NCBI GenBank assembly: GCA_046349855.1
Contig: JAXMBM010000034.1
Coordinates: 8,652 to 72,651, forward strand
Direction of reading: 5' to 3'
DNA: 64,000 nucleotides
Source: CAIXSC01 sp046349855
Lineage (GTDB): Bacteria; Planctomycetota; Planctomycetia; Pirellulales; Pirellulaceae
This document shows positions 52,710-62,090 of this stretch, one piece after another (within the stretch, counting starts at the first letter, position 1; each line of letters starts with the position of its first letter). The translations under genes were made by a program, and so were the position numbers. The notes under the pieces are model-generated. The model saw only the letters and a program-made list of their open reading frames with translations, was not told the DNA's origin and ran no database searches.

Positions 52710-53174
52710 CTAAGGGGCAGAGTCCTCGGTCATGAGAGTTACGAGGCTGATTTGCAGCCCGGGTTCGGTGTACTCGAAATGGACGCGAATCGAATCCACG
52801 GCGAACCTGTCCCAAGCGTTCTGCGGCCCGAGGATCTTGTCCTTGTAGGCCTTGCCTGAGTGCTCTGGCTTACCGAGTAACCTACGCACCTCGGTTCTAG
52901 TGGCATCACGTGGCACCTTGTATGGCAGCGGGCCGGGAAACGAGGCAAAGCCGTCTGACTTCTCGACGTGGAGGAACACTGCTACCACCCGACCGTCCTC
53001 GGCGGTGATCTCGTAGCCTAACTTTTTGCCGATGAAGGCGCAAGCGTCCGGCTGGCCCTCCTTCAGATCCGGTTCCTTCGATGATTTCAGTTTGTCTTTG
53101 GCGATCACCCCACGCAACGCAGCACCGGTTATCGGCTTGCCGAGAAGGGACAGGAGTTTGCTCGCAGTTGCCAT
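52710..53174 (-). CDS. Cassette gene: hypothetical protein, possibly immunity-like
   Basis: A 154-aa soluble protein: MATASKLLSLLGKPITGAAL, then DACAFIGKKLGYEITAEDGR, EVRRLLGKPEHSG and HFEYTEPGLQISLVTLM. The pattern of two repeated LLGKP-containing helices followed by beta strands recalls SUKH/DUF-type immunity or TraI-like stress proteins, but I cannot assign a family. It is the first cassette of the array in the reading direction; attC site 8 lies 12 bp past its stop. Confidence 0.7.
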   Translation of the reverse strand: MATASKLLSLLGKPITGAALRGVIAKDKLKSSKEPDLKEGQPDACAFIGKKLGYEITAEDGRVVAVFLHVEKSDGFASFPGPLPYKVPRDATRTEVRRLLGKPEHSGKAYKDKILGPQNAWDRFAVDSIRVHFEYTEPGLQISLVTLMTEDSAP

Positions 53175-53271
53175 GCTGTAGGTGTCCTCCGCCGCCGAAC
53201 GCTGCGCTCTAGGCCGGAGACCTGAGGCTTGAGACTGGAGGAAGTGCGGCCAAGTTTTTCTTGGGACCAGG

Positions 53272-54282
53272 CTACGGCGCGTCGTCCGAGTTGGCGTCCA
53301 CCTTGTCGAAGATCTCCAGCTCGACGTCGGAGGCGGCTTTCAGCAGGGCGCCCAGAACCGGGCGGCTGGCCGACCGCACGCGTTTGACCTCCGCCAGCCG
53401 GAGCTGCCCTCGCTGCTTCTGGCCGTCAACCTCGCCGCGCACCGTCACCGTTTCACTGGCGACGCCGAGCACTTCCAGCTGCTGCCCCTTCTTGAGTGTG
53501 GCCACCGTTTTGTCCCCCGCGCGCGTCTTGAGGGGGACCTCCTCCTCGGTCACCTCCACCGTATCACCGCGTTTCAGCGCGGCGCTCCCGGCGCGGCTGG
53601 CCAGTCGCCGCAGCCGATCAAACGCCACCTTGAGATCGACTTCCCGCCCCGCCTCGGGCTTCTCCACCGACACCAGCAGCTGGCGGGCCGCATCCAGCTC
53701 CTCGACACTTACCTGGAAATGGCGCCGCAACTCATCGTCGCTGAGCTTGCTGCGCTGAATCCAGATCGCCGACTGAGTCACCTTGACCGTGGCCCCGAGC
53801 TTCTTCGCCTGCACCAGCACGCGGGCATTTTCGCGATCCGGCCCGGCCACTTCGAACGCGTCCCGCGCTCCCGGGGACGGCTTTTCGATGTCGCGACAAT
53901 AACCTTCCAGAATGTAAGTTTGCGGCGCATCACTGTTCAGTTCGATCGCGTCCGCCTTTTGCCAGCCACCCTCGACGTGCCGATATTTGACGGCCGCCAG
54001 GGCCATCGTCTGCACCGGTCCCGCTTTGGGCTGAATGACGGTCCCCGGCTCCACCACGACGGAAACGTTTCCCGGGGCCAGCCGCCGCACGCCGACCTGC
54101 ACCGAATCGCCGGTCGAACCACCCCGTCCATGCACCTCCACTTCGACCAGCCCCTTTTGCACGGCGATGTGCAGGGGGATCGGCTTGTCCGCGGCCACGG
54201 CCTGTGCCGCTCCTCGATGTCCGCCGGCCTGAACCACCCCCAGCAGGACGACCACCACTCCGATCTGCCAAGTGCGTAACAT
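53272..54282 (-). CDS. Secreted protein with a C-terminal SH3-like region
   Basis: A 336-aa exported protein (signal peptide LRTWQIGVVVVLLGVVQAGG). The middle contains two beta-rich stretches; the C-terminal third, RGDTVEVTEEEVPLKTRAGDK then VATLKKGQQLEVLGVASETV, looks like a bacterial SH3 domain of the envelope-binding type. No enzymatic motif. The ATG at 54282 has GGAGGAGAGG just upstream. It is divergent from the following large gene and lies at the right edge of the cassette array, probably native. Confidence 0.75.
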   Translation of the reverse strand: MLRTWQIGVVVVLLGVVQAGGHRGAAQAVAADKPIPLHIAVQKGLVEVEVHGRGGSTGDSVQVGVRRLAPGNVSVVVEPGTVIQPKAGPVQTMALAAVKYRHVEGGWQKADAIELNSDAPQTYILEGYCRDIEKPSPGARDAFEVAGPDRENARVLVQAKKLGATVKVTQSAIWIQRSKLSDDELRRHFQVSVEELDAARQLLVSVEKPEAGREVDLKVAFDRLRRLASRAGSAALKRGDTVEVTEEEVPLKTRAGDKTVATLKKGQQLEVLGVASETVTVRGEVDGQKQRGQLRLAEVKRVRSASRPVLGALLKAASDVELEIFDKVDANSDDAP

Positions 54283-54535
54283 ATCCTCTCCTCCGGGAAA
54301 GAGTTTCGACTCGCCGCTCATCCTAGCTCTTCTCCCTCCCCGGGACTACCGTACCGCGGAACTCGCCCAACCCGACGACGCGCGGGAGCGGACATCTCCC
54401 GCCGCTCGGCCCGCCACTCGGCCCGCCGGAGTCTTCGGCTGCGCTGATCTGCCCGGACGATTTCCGTTGACGGCCGCCCGTCGACTACAATCCGTGGCGC
54501 AGCGCCGCCGCGTCTCCCTCCATCGCAGGTGCCTG

Positions 54536-56935
54536 ATGAAATTCCCCTGGGTCACTCTCCTGTTGCTGATCAGCGTCGCCACGACTCTGATGCCGATCGG
54601 TGCCGACCTGCAGGCAGCGCCGGCTGCCGGCCCGGATCTGTCCCCGCGGGTGCGCGAGGCTTTGGATCAGCCGCGAGGGCAACTGGCGCCGCCCGTGCTG
54701 GTGTTCCCCCTGGTCGACGCCGATCGGCGCCTGGTGGCGGATGGTGCCTGCTGGTCTCATCAGGTCACCCTGGCGCTCGTCTATGGTCCGGCGCGGAGGA
54801 TGGCGCTGTCGGTACCGTACGTCTATCAGGTCCTGGGCGAGCACAACCTGACGGACGAGGGAACGTCCCTGACCGACGACCTGGTGCGTCAATGCACGGC
54901 CGCGACGGATCAGCCCAGCTATGTCGTGCCGTCGGTGCGTGAGGAAGCCGGCAAGCTGGCCTTTGAATTGGCTTTTTTCGCCCACGGAGGCACGCGGGCC
55001 GACAAGCAGTTTCGCCGCGTGTTTACCACCGACGAGCGTCCTCTCTCCGTGACCTGGTGTGTGGAGACGATTCTCGAACACCTCGGGCGCCCCCTGTCGG
55101 ACGACGAGCGCGACCGGCTGGCGCGGAGCGTCTGCCGATCGCCAGCCGACTATCGGGAATTGTGCGAGTTGACTCGTCAAACGCTTGGTTTGCCCGAAGC
55201 CGACGCGCGCCTGCGGGCCTTTCTCGCCAGCAATCCGCAGTGCGCGTATGCCTGGGAGAGGTTCCTGTCGTTCGCCGAGGACGGGGAAGCGGTGCTGGAA
55301 GCGTTTGCGGAGGCGCATCCGGAGACGTTGTGCGAACGGCTGCTGGTGCTGGCAGCCGGCCGGCGGCGGGATCTCGACCGTCCGCAAGAGGCCCTGCAGG
55401 CTCTGGTACCCCTGATCGCCACTCATTTCAACGACTGCTACTTCCAGGCCACGTTATTGAAGTGCGCGCTGGCGCTCGAGGATCGCGACTTGATCACCCA
55501 GCTGTTGGCGCGCTGGCGTACCGAAGACTCGGGCTATGCCGCCAGCTGTGAGCGCGGCCGCTTGTTGATTGCCTGGGCGTGGCAGGCTCGAGGCACCGCC
55601 TTCGCGTCTCTCGTACCGCCGGAGAACATGCGACTGTTCGTGACTCGGCTGGAGGCGGCCCGCCGCGAATTCGAGCGGGCCCTGCAGATCAATCCGGAGG
55701 GCTGGTCAGCGCACAGCCAGTTTCTGACGGTCGGCATGGGATTGGGAATCGACCGGGCGACCTACGAACAGCATTTCGCCGCGGCCATTCGCCTGCAGCC
55801 GGGCAATCTGGCGCCCTACCGCTCCAAATATACCTACCTCGAGCCCAAATGGCATGGTTCGCCGGAGGAACTGCTGGAGTTTGGTCAGCAGTGCCTGGAG
55901 ACGCAACGGTGGAGAGAAGGAATCGCGCCGTTGTTCCTGGATGCCGTGGAACAGGTCAGTCGCCTGGCACGCGATCCGGCCGAGCTATTCCGCTCAGCCG
56001 ATCTCTGGGCCCACCTCCAGAATTGCCAGGCCCAGGCCGCGTCCCAGGGAACGGAGAAGCAGCGACAGCGAGCGGCCAATTTTTTCGCCCTGGGAGGCGC
56101 CCAGTCAGGCCGCTATGTCGACGTCCGGCCGATCTTCGATGCCCTCTCCAGCCGGCGTGTCCCCCTCGACGCGCGAGCCTTTCCGGATGGCCTGACCTTT
56201 CTCCGCCTGCGGGCCGCCGTCTGGAGCGCGACCCCACGGAATCCCACCGAAAAACTCAGCGGCATCCTGGCAGCCTTCCTGTCCCAGCCCCTGGCCGATG
56301 TCGAACAGCAGATCAGTTCGTGGAAGCCCGACAGCATTCAAGAAAGCCTGGAAATCCAGTTCTATCGCCGAGCGTTGGAACTCGCTCGCAGGCTGCATCA
56401 GGATCGACGAGTGGCGCTCGAGGGGAAGCACTGGCGCCACGCGGCACTCGCCTACAACCAGTTCAACTATGTCTCGCCGAATACCTCGGGGACCGTCGAT
56501 GGCGAGCTCTTTTCCTGGACGAAGACCAGCCCTCGCTCCTCTGAGGAGCTGGCGTTGGCGTTTCCGGCCATGTTCGACCAGGGAACGATTCAGGGACGAG
56601 TGCGCTGGACTCCCGGAGTGAGGTTCATCCAGATCGGCTGGCATCTCGCCAGTGGCGGTCCGCCGTCCTACCTCCGTTACTATGTCGAGGAGCGGAAGCT
56701 CGCGTATGTCACCGAGGTCTGGACGCGGCACGAGGCCACGCTGGACCTCTCCGAACTCGCCGTCCGCATCACTTGCGGCGCGGATGTCGATCGGGTCGAA
56801 ATCAACGACCAGTTGTCCTGGGAAGTGGTTCGCGAAAATCTGCGGCCGGGACTGCTGGCGATCGAAGGCATGCTTCAGCGAGAAGCCCCCGGAACACTCA
56901 CCATCGAACCCTTTGAGATCACCCTGGCCAACTAG
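54536..56935 (+). CDS. Large secreted TPR-like protein, unknown function
   Basis: A 799-aa exported protein. Signal peptide MKFPWVTLLLLISVATTLM; then a region with CWSHQVTLALVYGPARRMAL and, from residue ~215, degenerate helical repeats of TPR/SEL1 type (ALQINPEGWSAHSQFLTVG, AAIRLQPGNLAPYRSKYTYL). The last ~150 residues form a beta-rich module. No catalytic motif or named family recognised. The ATG at 54536 has AGGTG upstream; the 88-codon upstream extension is compositional and overlaps the divergent gene. Confidence 0.8.
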   Translation: MKFPWVTLLLLISVATTLMPIGADLQAAPAAGPDLSPRVREALDQPRGQLAPPVLVFPLVDADRRLVADGACWSHQVTLALVYGPARRMALSVPYVYQVLGEHNLTDEGTSLTDDLVRQCTAATDQPSYVVPSVREEAGKLAFELAFFAHGGTRADKQFRRVFTTDERPLSVTWCVETILEHLGRPLSDDERDRLARSVCRSPADYRELCELTRQTLGLPEADARLRAFLASNPQCAYAWERFLSFAEDGEAVLEAFAEAHPETLCERLLVLAAGRRRDLDRPQEALQALVPLIATHFNDCYFQATLLKCALALEDRDLITQLLARWRTEDSGYAASCERGRLLIAWAWQARGTAFASLVPPENMRLFVTRLEAARREFERALQINPEGWSAHSQFLTVGMGLGIDRATYEQHFAAAIRLQPGNLAPYRSKYTYLEPKWHGSPEELLEFGQQCLETQRWREGIAPLFLDAVEQVSRLARDPAELFRSADLWAHLQNCQAQAASQGTEKQRQRAANFFALGGAQSGRYVDVRPIFDALSSRRVPLDARAFPDGLTFLRLRAAVWSATPRNPTEKLSGILAAFLSQPLADVEQQISSWKPDSIQESLEIQFYRRALELARRLHQDRRVALEGKHWRHAALAYNQFNYVSPNTSGTVDGELFSWTKTSPRSSEELALAFPAMFDQGTIQGRVRWTPGVRFIQIGWHLASGGPPSYLRYYVEERKLAYVTEVWTRHEATLDLSELAVRITCGADVDRVEINDQLSWEVVRENLRPGLLAIEGMLQREAPGTLTIEPFEITLAN

Positions 56936-57035
56936 CCGAAAACAGCCCGGCGACGACGCCCACACACCAGGGACAACCGCGGGCCAGGCAGAAAGGGTCC
57001 GCTCCGCGCGCGAGGTCGGCGACGTTGGCGAGGGA

Positions 57036-57743
57036 TCAATACGGGTCGCAGTACACAAAACAGGTCGGCAGGGCCTGGCGGAAACGGGCGACTCCTGCGA
57101 GCGTGACTCGGGTCCGCTGCACGTCGAGAATTCTCAGCGATGTGCTCGCGGAAAGCCGGTCGAGCCCCTGGTCCGAGACCGCCGTGTCGTAGAGCGTCAG
57201 GGTATGCAGCGAAGGCCAGCCCGCCACCCGCGATATCCCTTCGTCCGTGATGCGACTACCATTCAGCAAGAGACCGGTCAACGATCGGCAGGATTCGAGC
57301 GACGGTAGTTCTTCGTCCGTGACGCCCGTATAGTTGAGATCGAGCGTGACGTTCCTCGTTAGTCGGCTGAGGATCCCCAGGTGGTCCTTAGTCACGGGAA
57401 GTTCGAAGCAGGAGACCAGCGACAACTTGGAGAGTTTGCCGCAGGCATCCACCTGGGCTTCCGTGATCGACTCGGGCGCCGTGAAAGTCACTTTGGTGAT
57501 CGCTGGCCCCTGGTTGTGATACAGTACGCCCGCTTTCCAGGCCTCGCCGTTATCCAGGAACAGCTGTACTCCGCCAGCGACCAGCATCTCCGCTGCCGGA
57601 CCATCGTCGACCACCGTCATTGCCGCGTCCTGTGCGGCCGGTTGGGCAGCTTCCTGGGGGTTCCGCCGGTCGCGCAGCAGATAGATGCCGCCCAGCACCG
57701 CCAGCAAAGCCACGAGAATCAAGAGTCGATAAATGGGTTTCAT
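57036..57743 (-). CDS. Membrane-anchored leucine-rich-repeat protein
   Basis: A 235-aa protein with an N-terminal TM helix (YRLLILVALLAVLGGIYLL) and a C-terminal series of ~5 LRR-like units: GILSRLTRNVTLDLNYTGVT, SCRSLTGLLLNGSRITDEGI and GWPSLHTLTLYDTAVSDQGL. Repeats of this size are probably periplasmic protein-binding surfaces. There is no enzymatic domain. Convergent with the TPR-like gene and divergent from the GH116 gene. Confidence 0.85.
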   Translation of the reverse strand: MKPIYRLLILVALLAVLGGIYLLRDRRNPQEAAQPAAQDAAMTVVDDGPAAEMLVAGGVQLFLDNGEAWKAGVLYHNQGPAITKVTFTAPESITEAQVDACGKLSKLSLVSCFELPVTKDHLGILSRLTRNVTLDLNYTGVTDEELPSLESCRSLTGLLLNGSRITDEGISRVAGWPSLHTLTLYDTAVSDQGLDRLSASTSLRILDVQRTRVTLAGVARFRQALPTCFVYCDPY

Positions 57744-58100
57744 CCGGGATCACCGCGATGGTGAGGTGGCGACTCGCATCTCAAGCTGCCCATGGCCACC
57801 GGCGTCCCAACGTACCACCATCGCTGCGGCCCGGCAACGCACGGCCTGCCCCCGCTCCGTCCGATTCCCGCGTCCCAGCCGCGCGGGTCAACTTCGGACG
57901 CCGCGCAGGCTGCTTTCCTGACCGAGGAGCAGCGGCCACAATAGGTCCACCGGTCCGTGCCGCGGGGCTCGTGCGGCCCTGGGCAGACCTCCCGGTTGTG
58001 TGTCGGAGTCGCGTGCGACAGCACGGGCGCGCTTCGTTCACCCGCCGACTGACCGTGCCCGCCGACGGCTCCGCCCCCCCGATATGCGAGTTGCCTGGCT
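57744..58100. other. Divergent promoter region between LRR and GH116 genes
   Basis: 357 bp without coding signal. It should hold the promoters for both divergent genes, but I saw no clear -35/-10 or repeated operator. Confidence 0.5.
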
Positions 58101-61100
58101 ATGAGTGAATGCGGCAAGAGCGAGTGTGGTTGCCAGGGAGACCGCCGGCAATTCCTCAGCGGAGTCGGAATGGGAATCGCTGGCGCCCTGCTGGCAAGCC
58201 CCGGGCCCTCGACCGCGATCGCCGCAGACGGCCCCGGACCGCGCGTGCCTGCCGACAAACGACTGCCGCGTGACTGGCTGGATGCCCTGGTACAGCGCGG
58301 GACGCCCGACGTGTACCGAGGTGACGAGTTACAGACGATCGGTCTGCCGATCGGCGGAATCGGAACGGGGCAGCTGTATTTGGGTGGCGATGGTCGATTG
58401 TGGCATTGGGACATCTTCAACCTTCCTCAGTCTCCCGACTTCGCCAATACGTCGGGACCGCATTACGCCCGTCCGGCACGCCCCACAGCGCCCCTCGAAC
58501 AGGGCTTTGCCGTCCGCGTGACCGATGCGCGAGGAGGTCAGACGCGCGTCCTTGATCGCCGCGGGATGGCGGCCGAGCACATTGCGTTTCGCGGAGAGTA
58601 TCCGATCGGGCGCGTCGCCTATCGCGATCCGTCACTGGGTGTCGAGATCGATCTCGAAGCTTTCTCCCCCTTCATTCCACTCCACGCGGACGACTCCTCC
58701 TTTCCTGCGACCCTCTTCGAGTTCACGCTGCACAACCCGGGAACCGCGATGCTCGAGGTCGAACTGCTGGGCTGGCTCGAAAACGCCGTCTGCCTGGCAA
58801 CGGCGCAGGAGACGCCTGTGGTGCGGCGGAATCGGATCACGCGGGGAACCGGCGTGACCATGCTCGAGTGTTCGGCAAGCGAGCCCGCGGCGGCCGGGGA
58901 GGGGACCGGGCGTCCTGACATGCTGATCGACGACTTCGAACGTGCCGGATACGGCGGCTGGCAGGCCACTGGGACGGCGTTCGGTGCCGGACCGGTCCGT
59001 CGACAGGATATTCCGGCGTATCAGGGAGACGTGGGAGGCGCAGGCCAGCGGGTCGTCAATTCCCACGCCTCGGCACCAGGAAACGATGTGGGGGCGAAGG
59101 ACCGCGCCACGGGGCGGCTGGTGAGCCCTGCCTTTCGCCTCGAGCGGCACTACGTGCAGTTGCACGTGGGAGGCGGCGACCATCCGGGCCGGACGTGTGT
59201 GAATTTGAAGGTGGCTGATCAGGTCGTGCGCTCGGCCACCGGCGCGAAGGACAACCGCATGCGGCTCGTCACCTGGGACGTGCGGGAGTTGGCAGGGCAG
59301 ATGGCCGTGCTGGAGATCGTCGATGCCGAGTCCGGAGCCTGGGGAAATGTCGGAGTCGACCAGATCGTGCAGAGCGATCGTCCCGCGCCGGCCGTGCGTC
59401 TGGCCGACCAGCCCGATTTCGGCACGCTGGCGTTGGCGTTGCTGGACGATGCGGAGGAAGTGCGTACGGCGGTCGATCTGCCGCTGGATGCCGTGCCCGC
59501 TCACCTGCTTCTCTCCACCGGGAATCGTCGGCCGGCCAAGCCAACTGCGACCGCGCCGCCTGCGACCAAGCCGCCTGCCACACCGCGAGCCGACCAGGAA
59601 CAGGCCGAGGCGCCCCCAGGACGGCGCATCGCCGGTGCGGTGGGACGCACGTGGCAGTTGGCGCCGGGAGCCCGTGTGCGGGCCACGTTCGTGCTGGCGT
59701 GGCATTTTCCCGCGTTGCCCCGCGGGCGCTTCGAGCAGTTGGAGGGGGCCGCGGGGCTGCGACGCTGGTACGCGACTCGCTTCACGTCGGCCGGCGACGT
59801 CGTCGAGCAGTTGCGGCGCGACTATGAGCGGCTGGTCGCCAGCACACGTCTGTGGAACCGCACCTGGTACGATTCCAGTCTCCCCTACTGGCTGCTCGAT
59901 CGTGCTTTGCAGCCCCTGTGCTGCATCGCCACGGCCACCTGTTATCGCTTCAGCAACGGTCGGTTCTATGGTTACGAGGGGACTTACTGTTGCGAGGGAA
60001 CGTGCTCCCATGTCTGGCATTATGCCCAGGCCCTGGCCCGTGTATTCCCCGAACTGGAGCGCGATGTCCGCGAGCGGGTCGACCTGGGACTCGCCTTTCA
60101 CAACGACACCGGGGCGATTGACTACCGGGGGGAACATGGCCGGCGCGAAGCGGTCGACGGTCAGGCCGGGACCGTTCTGCGCATCTACCGCGAACACCAG
60201 ATGTCGCCCAATCGGGATTGGTTGACTCGGCTCTGGCCGCGCGTTCGCCGATCCATCGAGTTCCTCCTTGCCCGAGACCGGCAGGGGGATGGGATCCTGG
60301 ATGGCGAGCAGTACAACACGCTGGATGCCAGCTGGTTCGGCGAAATCGCGTGGCTGAGTTCACTCTATCTGGCGGCCGTGCGGGCCGGTGCCGCCATGGC
60401 CGTCGAGGTGGGCGACGAGGCCTTCGCGCAGCGCTGTAACGCGTTGGCAGAACGGGGTGGAAAAGCGCTGGTCGAGCGGCTGTACAACGGCGAGTATTTC
60501 ATCCAGCGACTCGACCCGCAGCACGCCGGCGCCGTGAACACGAACGACGGTTGTCACATCGATCAGGTCCTGGGACAGTCGTGGGCGTTTCAGGTGGGGT
60601 TACCGCGCGTGCTGCCCTCCGAGCCCACCCGATCCGCACTCCGCGCGCTGTGGAAATACAACTTTGCTCCGGACGTCGGTCCGTATCGCCGACAGATGAC
60701 CGAGATTCCCGGCGGGCGCTGGTATGCGCTGCCGGGCGAAGGCGGGTTGCTCATGTGCACCTGGCCGCGCGGTGGTGCCGCGCAGGCTCGGGGTGACGGC
60801 AGTTCGCCCTTCGTCGGATACTTCAACGAGTGCATGACCGGGTTCGAGTACCAGGTGGCGGCACACATGCTGTGGGAAGGACTGGTCGAAGAGGGTTTGG
60901 CGGTAACCCGGGCGATTCACGAGCGGTACCACGCAGCGCGGCGCAATCCCTGGAACGACGTCGAGTGCAGTGATCATTACGCGCGGGCGATGGCCAGCCT
61001 GGGAATCTACCTGGCGGCGTGTGGCTACGAATACCATGGTCCGCGGGGCTACCTGGGTCTGGCACCTCGCGTGCACCCGGAGGCCTTTCGCGCGGCCCTG

Positions 61101-61376
61101 CTGCTGGCCGAAGGTTGGGGGACCTTTGCCCAGAGCCGCCGCCCCGGCGCACTGGAGGCTCAGATCGCGCTTGCTTTCGGTCAGTTGCGACTCCAGTCGC
61201 TCGCCCTCGAACTGGATGCCGCCTGGGATCCCCAGGTGCAGGTCACGCTGGCGGGACAGATCCTGCCGGAGGCTCCTCGCGTGACACGCACCGGCCAGCG
61301 CGTCTTGCTAGAATGGCCGCGAGAATTCTCGATCGCCACCGGCGAAACTCTGATCGTCCAGCTGACTCGTCCTTGA
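58101..61376 (+). CDS. Exported GH116-family glycoside hydrolase with inserted beta-sandwich domain
   Basis: A 1091-aa Tat-exported enzyme (DRRQFLSGVGMGIAGALLA). The N-terminal domain has TIGLPIGGIGTGQLYLGG. The C-terminal (alpha/alpha)6 barrel carries CCEGTCSHVWHYAQAL with the likely nucleophile Glu, and EQYNTLDASWFGEIAW with the acid/base Asp, as in beta-glucosidase/GBA2-type GH116 enzymes. Between them (~residues 272-430) lies an extra domain starting LIDDFERAGYGGWQATGTAF and containing VNSHASAPGNDVG and GNVGVDQIV, the same fold pattern as the N-terminal module of many planctomycete GH32 proteins. No Shine-Dalgarno before the ATG. The two following genes read in the same direction. Confidence 0.9.
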   Translation: MSECGKSECGCQGDRRQFLSGVGMGIAGALLASPGPSTAIAADGPGPRVPADKRLPRDWLDALVQRGTPDVYRGDELQTIGLPIGGIGTGQLYLGGDGRLWHWDIFNLPQSPDFANTSGPHYARPARPTAPLEQGFAVRVTDARGGQTRVLDRRGMAAEHIAFRGEYPIGRVAYRDPSLGVEIDLEAFSPFIPLHADDSSFPATLFEFTLHNPGTAMLEVELLGWLENAVCLATAQETPVVRRNRITRGTGVTMLECSASEPAAAGEGTGRPDMLIDDFERAGYGGWQATGTAFGAGPVRRQDIPAYQGDVGGAGQRVVNSHASAPGNDVGAKDRATGRLVSPAFRLERHYVQLHVGGGDHPGRTCVNLKVADQVVRSATGAKDNRMRLVTWDVRELAGQMAVLEIVDAESGAWGNVGVDQIVQSDRPAPAVRLADQPDFGTLALALLDDAEEVRTAVDLPLDAVPAHLLLSTGNRRPAKPTATAPPATKPPATPRADQEQAEAPPGRRIAGAVGRTWQLAPGARVRATFVLAWHFPALPRGRFEQLEGAAGLRRWYATRFTSAGDVVEQLRRDYERLVASTRLWNRTWYDSSLPYWLLDRALQPLCCIATATCYRFSNGRFYGYEGTYCCEGTCSHVWHYAQALARVFPELERDVRERVDLGLAFHNDTGAIDYRGEHGRREAVDGQAGTVLRIYREHQMSPNRDWLTRLWPRVRRSIEFLLARDRQGDGILDGEQYNTLDASWFGEIAWLSSLYLAAVRAGAAMAVEVGDEAFAQRCNALAERGGKALVERLYNGEYFIQRLDPQHAGAVNTNDGCHIDQVLGQSWAFQVGLPRVLPSEPTRSALRALWKYNFAPDVGPYRRQMTEIPGGRWYALPGEGGLLMCTWPRGGAAQARGDGSSPFVGYFNECMTGFEYQVAAHMLWEGLVEEGLAVTRAIHERYHAARRNPWNDVECSDHYARAMASLGIYLAACGYEYHGPRGYLGLAPRVHPEAFRAALLLAEGWGTFAQSRRPGALEAQIALAFGQLRLQSLALELDAAWDPQVQVTLAGQILPEAPRVTRTGQRVLLEWPREFSIATGETLIVQLTRP

Positions 61377-61396
61377 AAACTCGGAGACACCCGCTC

Positions 61397-62053
61397 ATGT
61401 CAGCTCGTACCTCCCTGGCGTTCCGTGGATGCGCGTTCGGCGTTGGCTGTTGCGTCTTGCTGGCCGCTCGGGCCGCCTCGTCGCAGGAAGCCCCGGCACC
61501 CAAAGTCATCACACCGCCGGGAGCGCCCGCCGTTGTCGCGCCGCGACCCCAGGGAGGTTTTCGCTCCCAGGACTGGCGCTCCACCGTCCGGTCGACGTTG
61601 CCGCGATTCGGCCATCGCAATTGGATCGTCATCGCCGATGCGGCCTATCCCGCGCAAAACAGTGAGGGGATCACGACCATCGTGACGCGCGCCGATCACC
61701 TCGAGGTGTTGAAGTTCATCCGGGAGGAACTGGCCCGGCAGTCACACCTCCGCCCTGTCGCGTACCTGGACGCCGAATTGCCGGCCGTGCCCGCCGCTGA
61801 TGCTCCGGGAATCGATGAGCTGCGCGGTCAGCTGCTGTCCATCGTGGCCCCGTGGGAGCCCCAGATGCGGCCTCATGAGGCGATCCTCGACCAGCTCGCA
61901 ACGGCCAGCAAGCATTACCAGGTGCTGGTTCTGAAGACGAATCTGACGCTCCCGTATACTTCGGTCTTCCTGCAACTCGACTGTGGCTACTGGAGTCCCG
62001 CGGCGGAAGAACGTCTCCGCGCCGTCCTGCAGAAGTCAGGCGACCGCAAGTAA
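61397..62053 (+). CDS. Secreted RbsD/FucU-like protein
   Basis: A 218-aa exported protein: signal peptide (FGVGCCVLLAARAASS), Pro/Ala linker, then LPRFGHRNWIVIADAAYPAQ, which resembles the GHGDxIVIADA core of RbsD/FucU sugar mutarotases, and EVLKFIREEL, PVAYLDAELPAVPAADAP and VLVLKTNLTLPYTSVFLQL. It may bind a sugar in the periplasm. It starts 20 bp after the GH116 stop, so it is probably in the same operon. Assignment to RbsD/FucU is by short motif only. Confidence 0.6.
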   Translation: MSARTSLAFRGCAFGVGCCVLLAARAASSQEAPAPKVITPPGAPAVVAPRPQGGFRSQDWRSTVRSTLPRFGHRNWIVIADAAYPAQNSEGITTIVTRADHLEVLKFIREELARQSHLRPVAYLDAELPAVPAADAPGIDELRGQLLSIVAPWEPQMRPHEAILDQLATASKHYQVLVLKTNLTLPYTSVFLQLDCGYWSPAAEERLRAVLQKSGDRK

Positions 62054-62090
62054 GGTAATCGCGTCCTTCCTCCTGCTCCAGGAACGCCCC

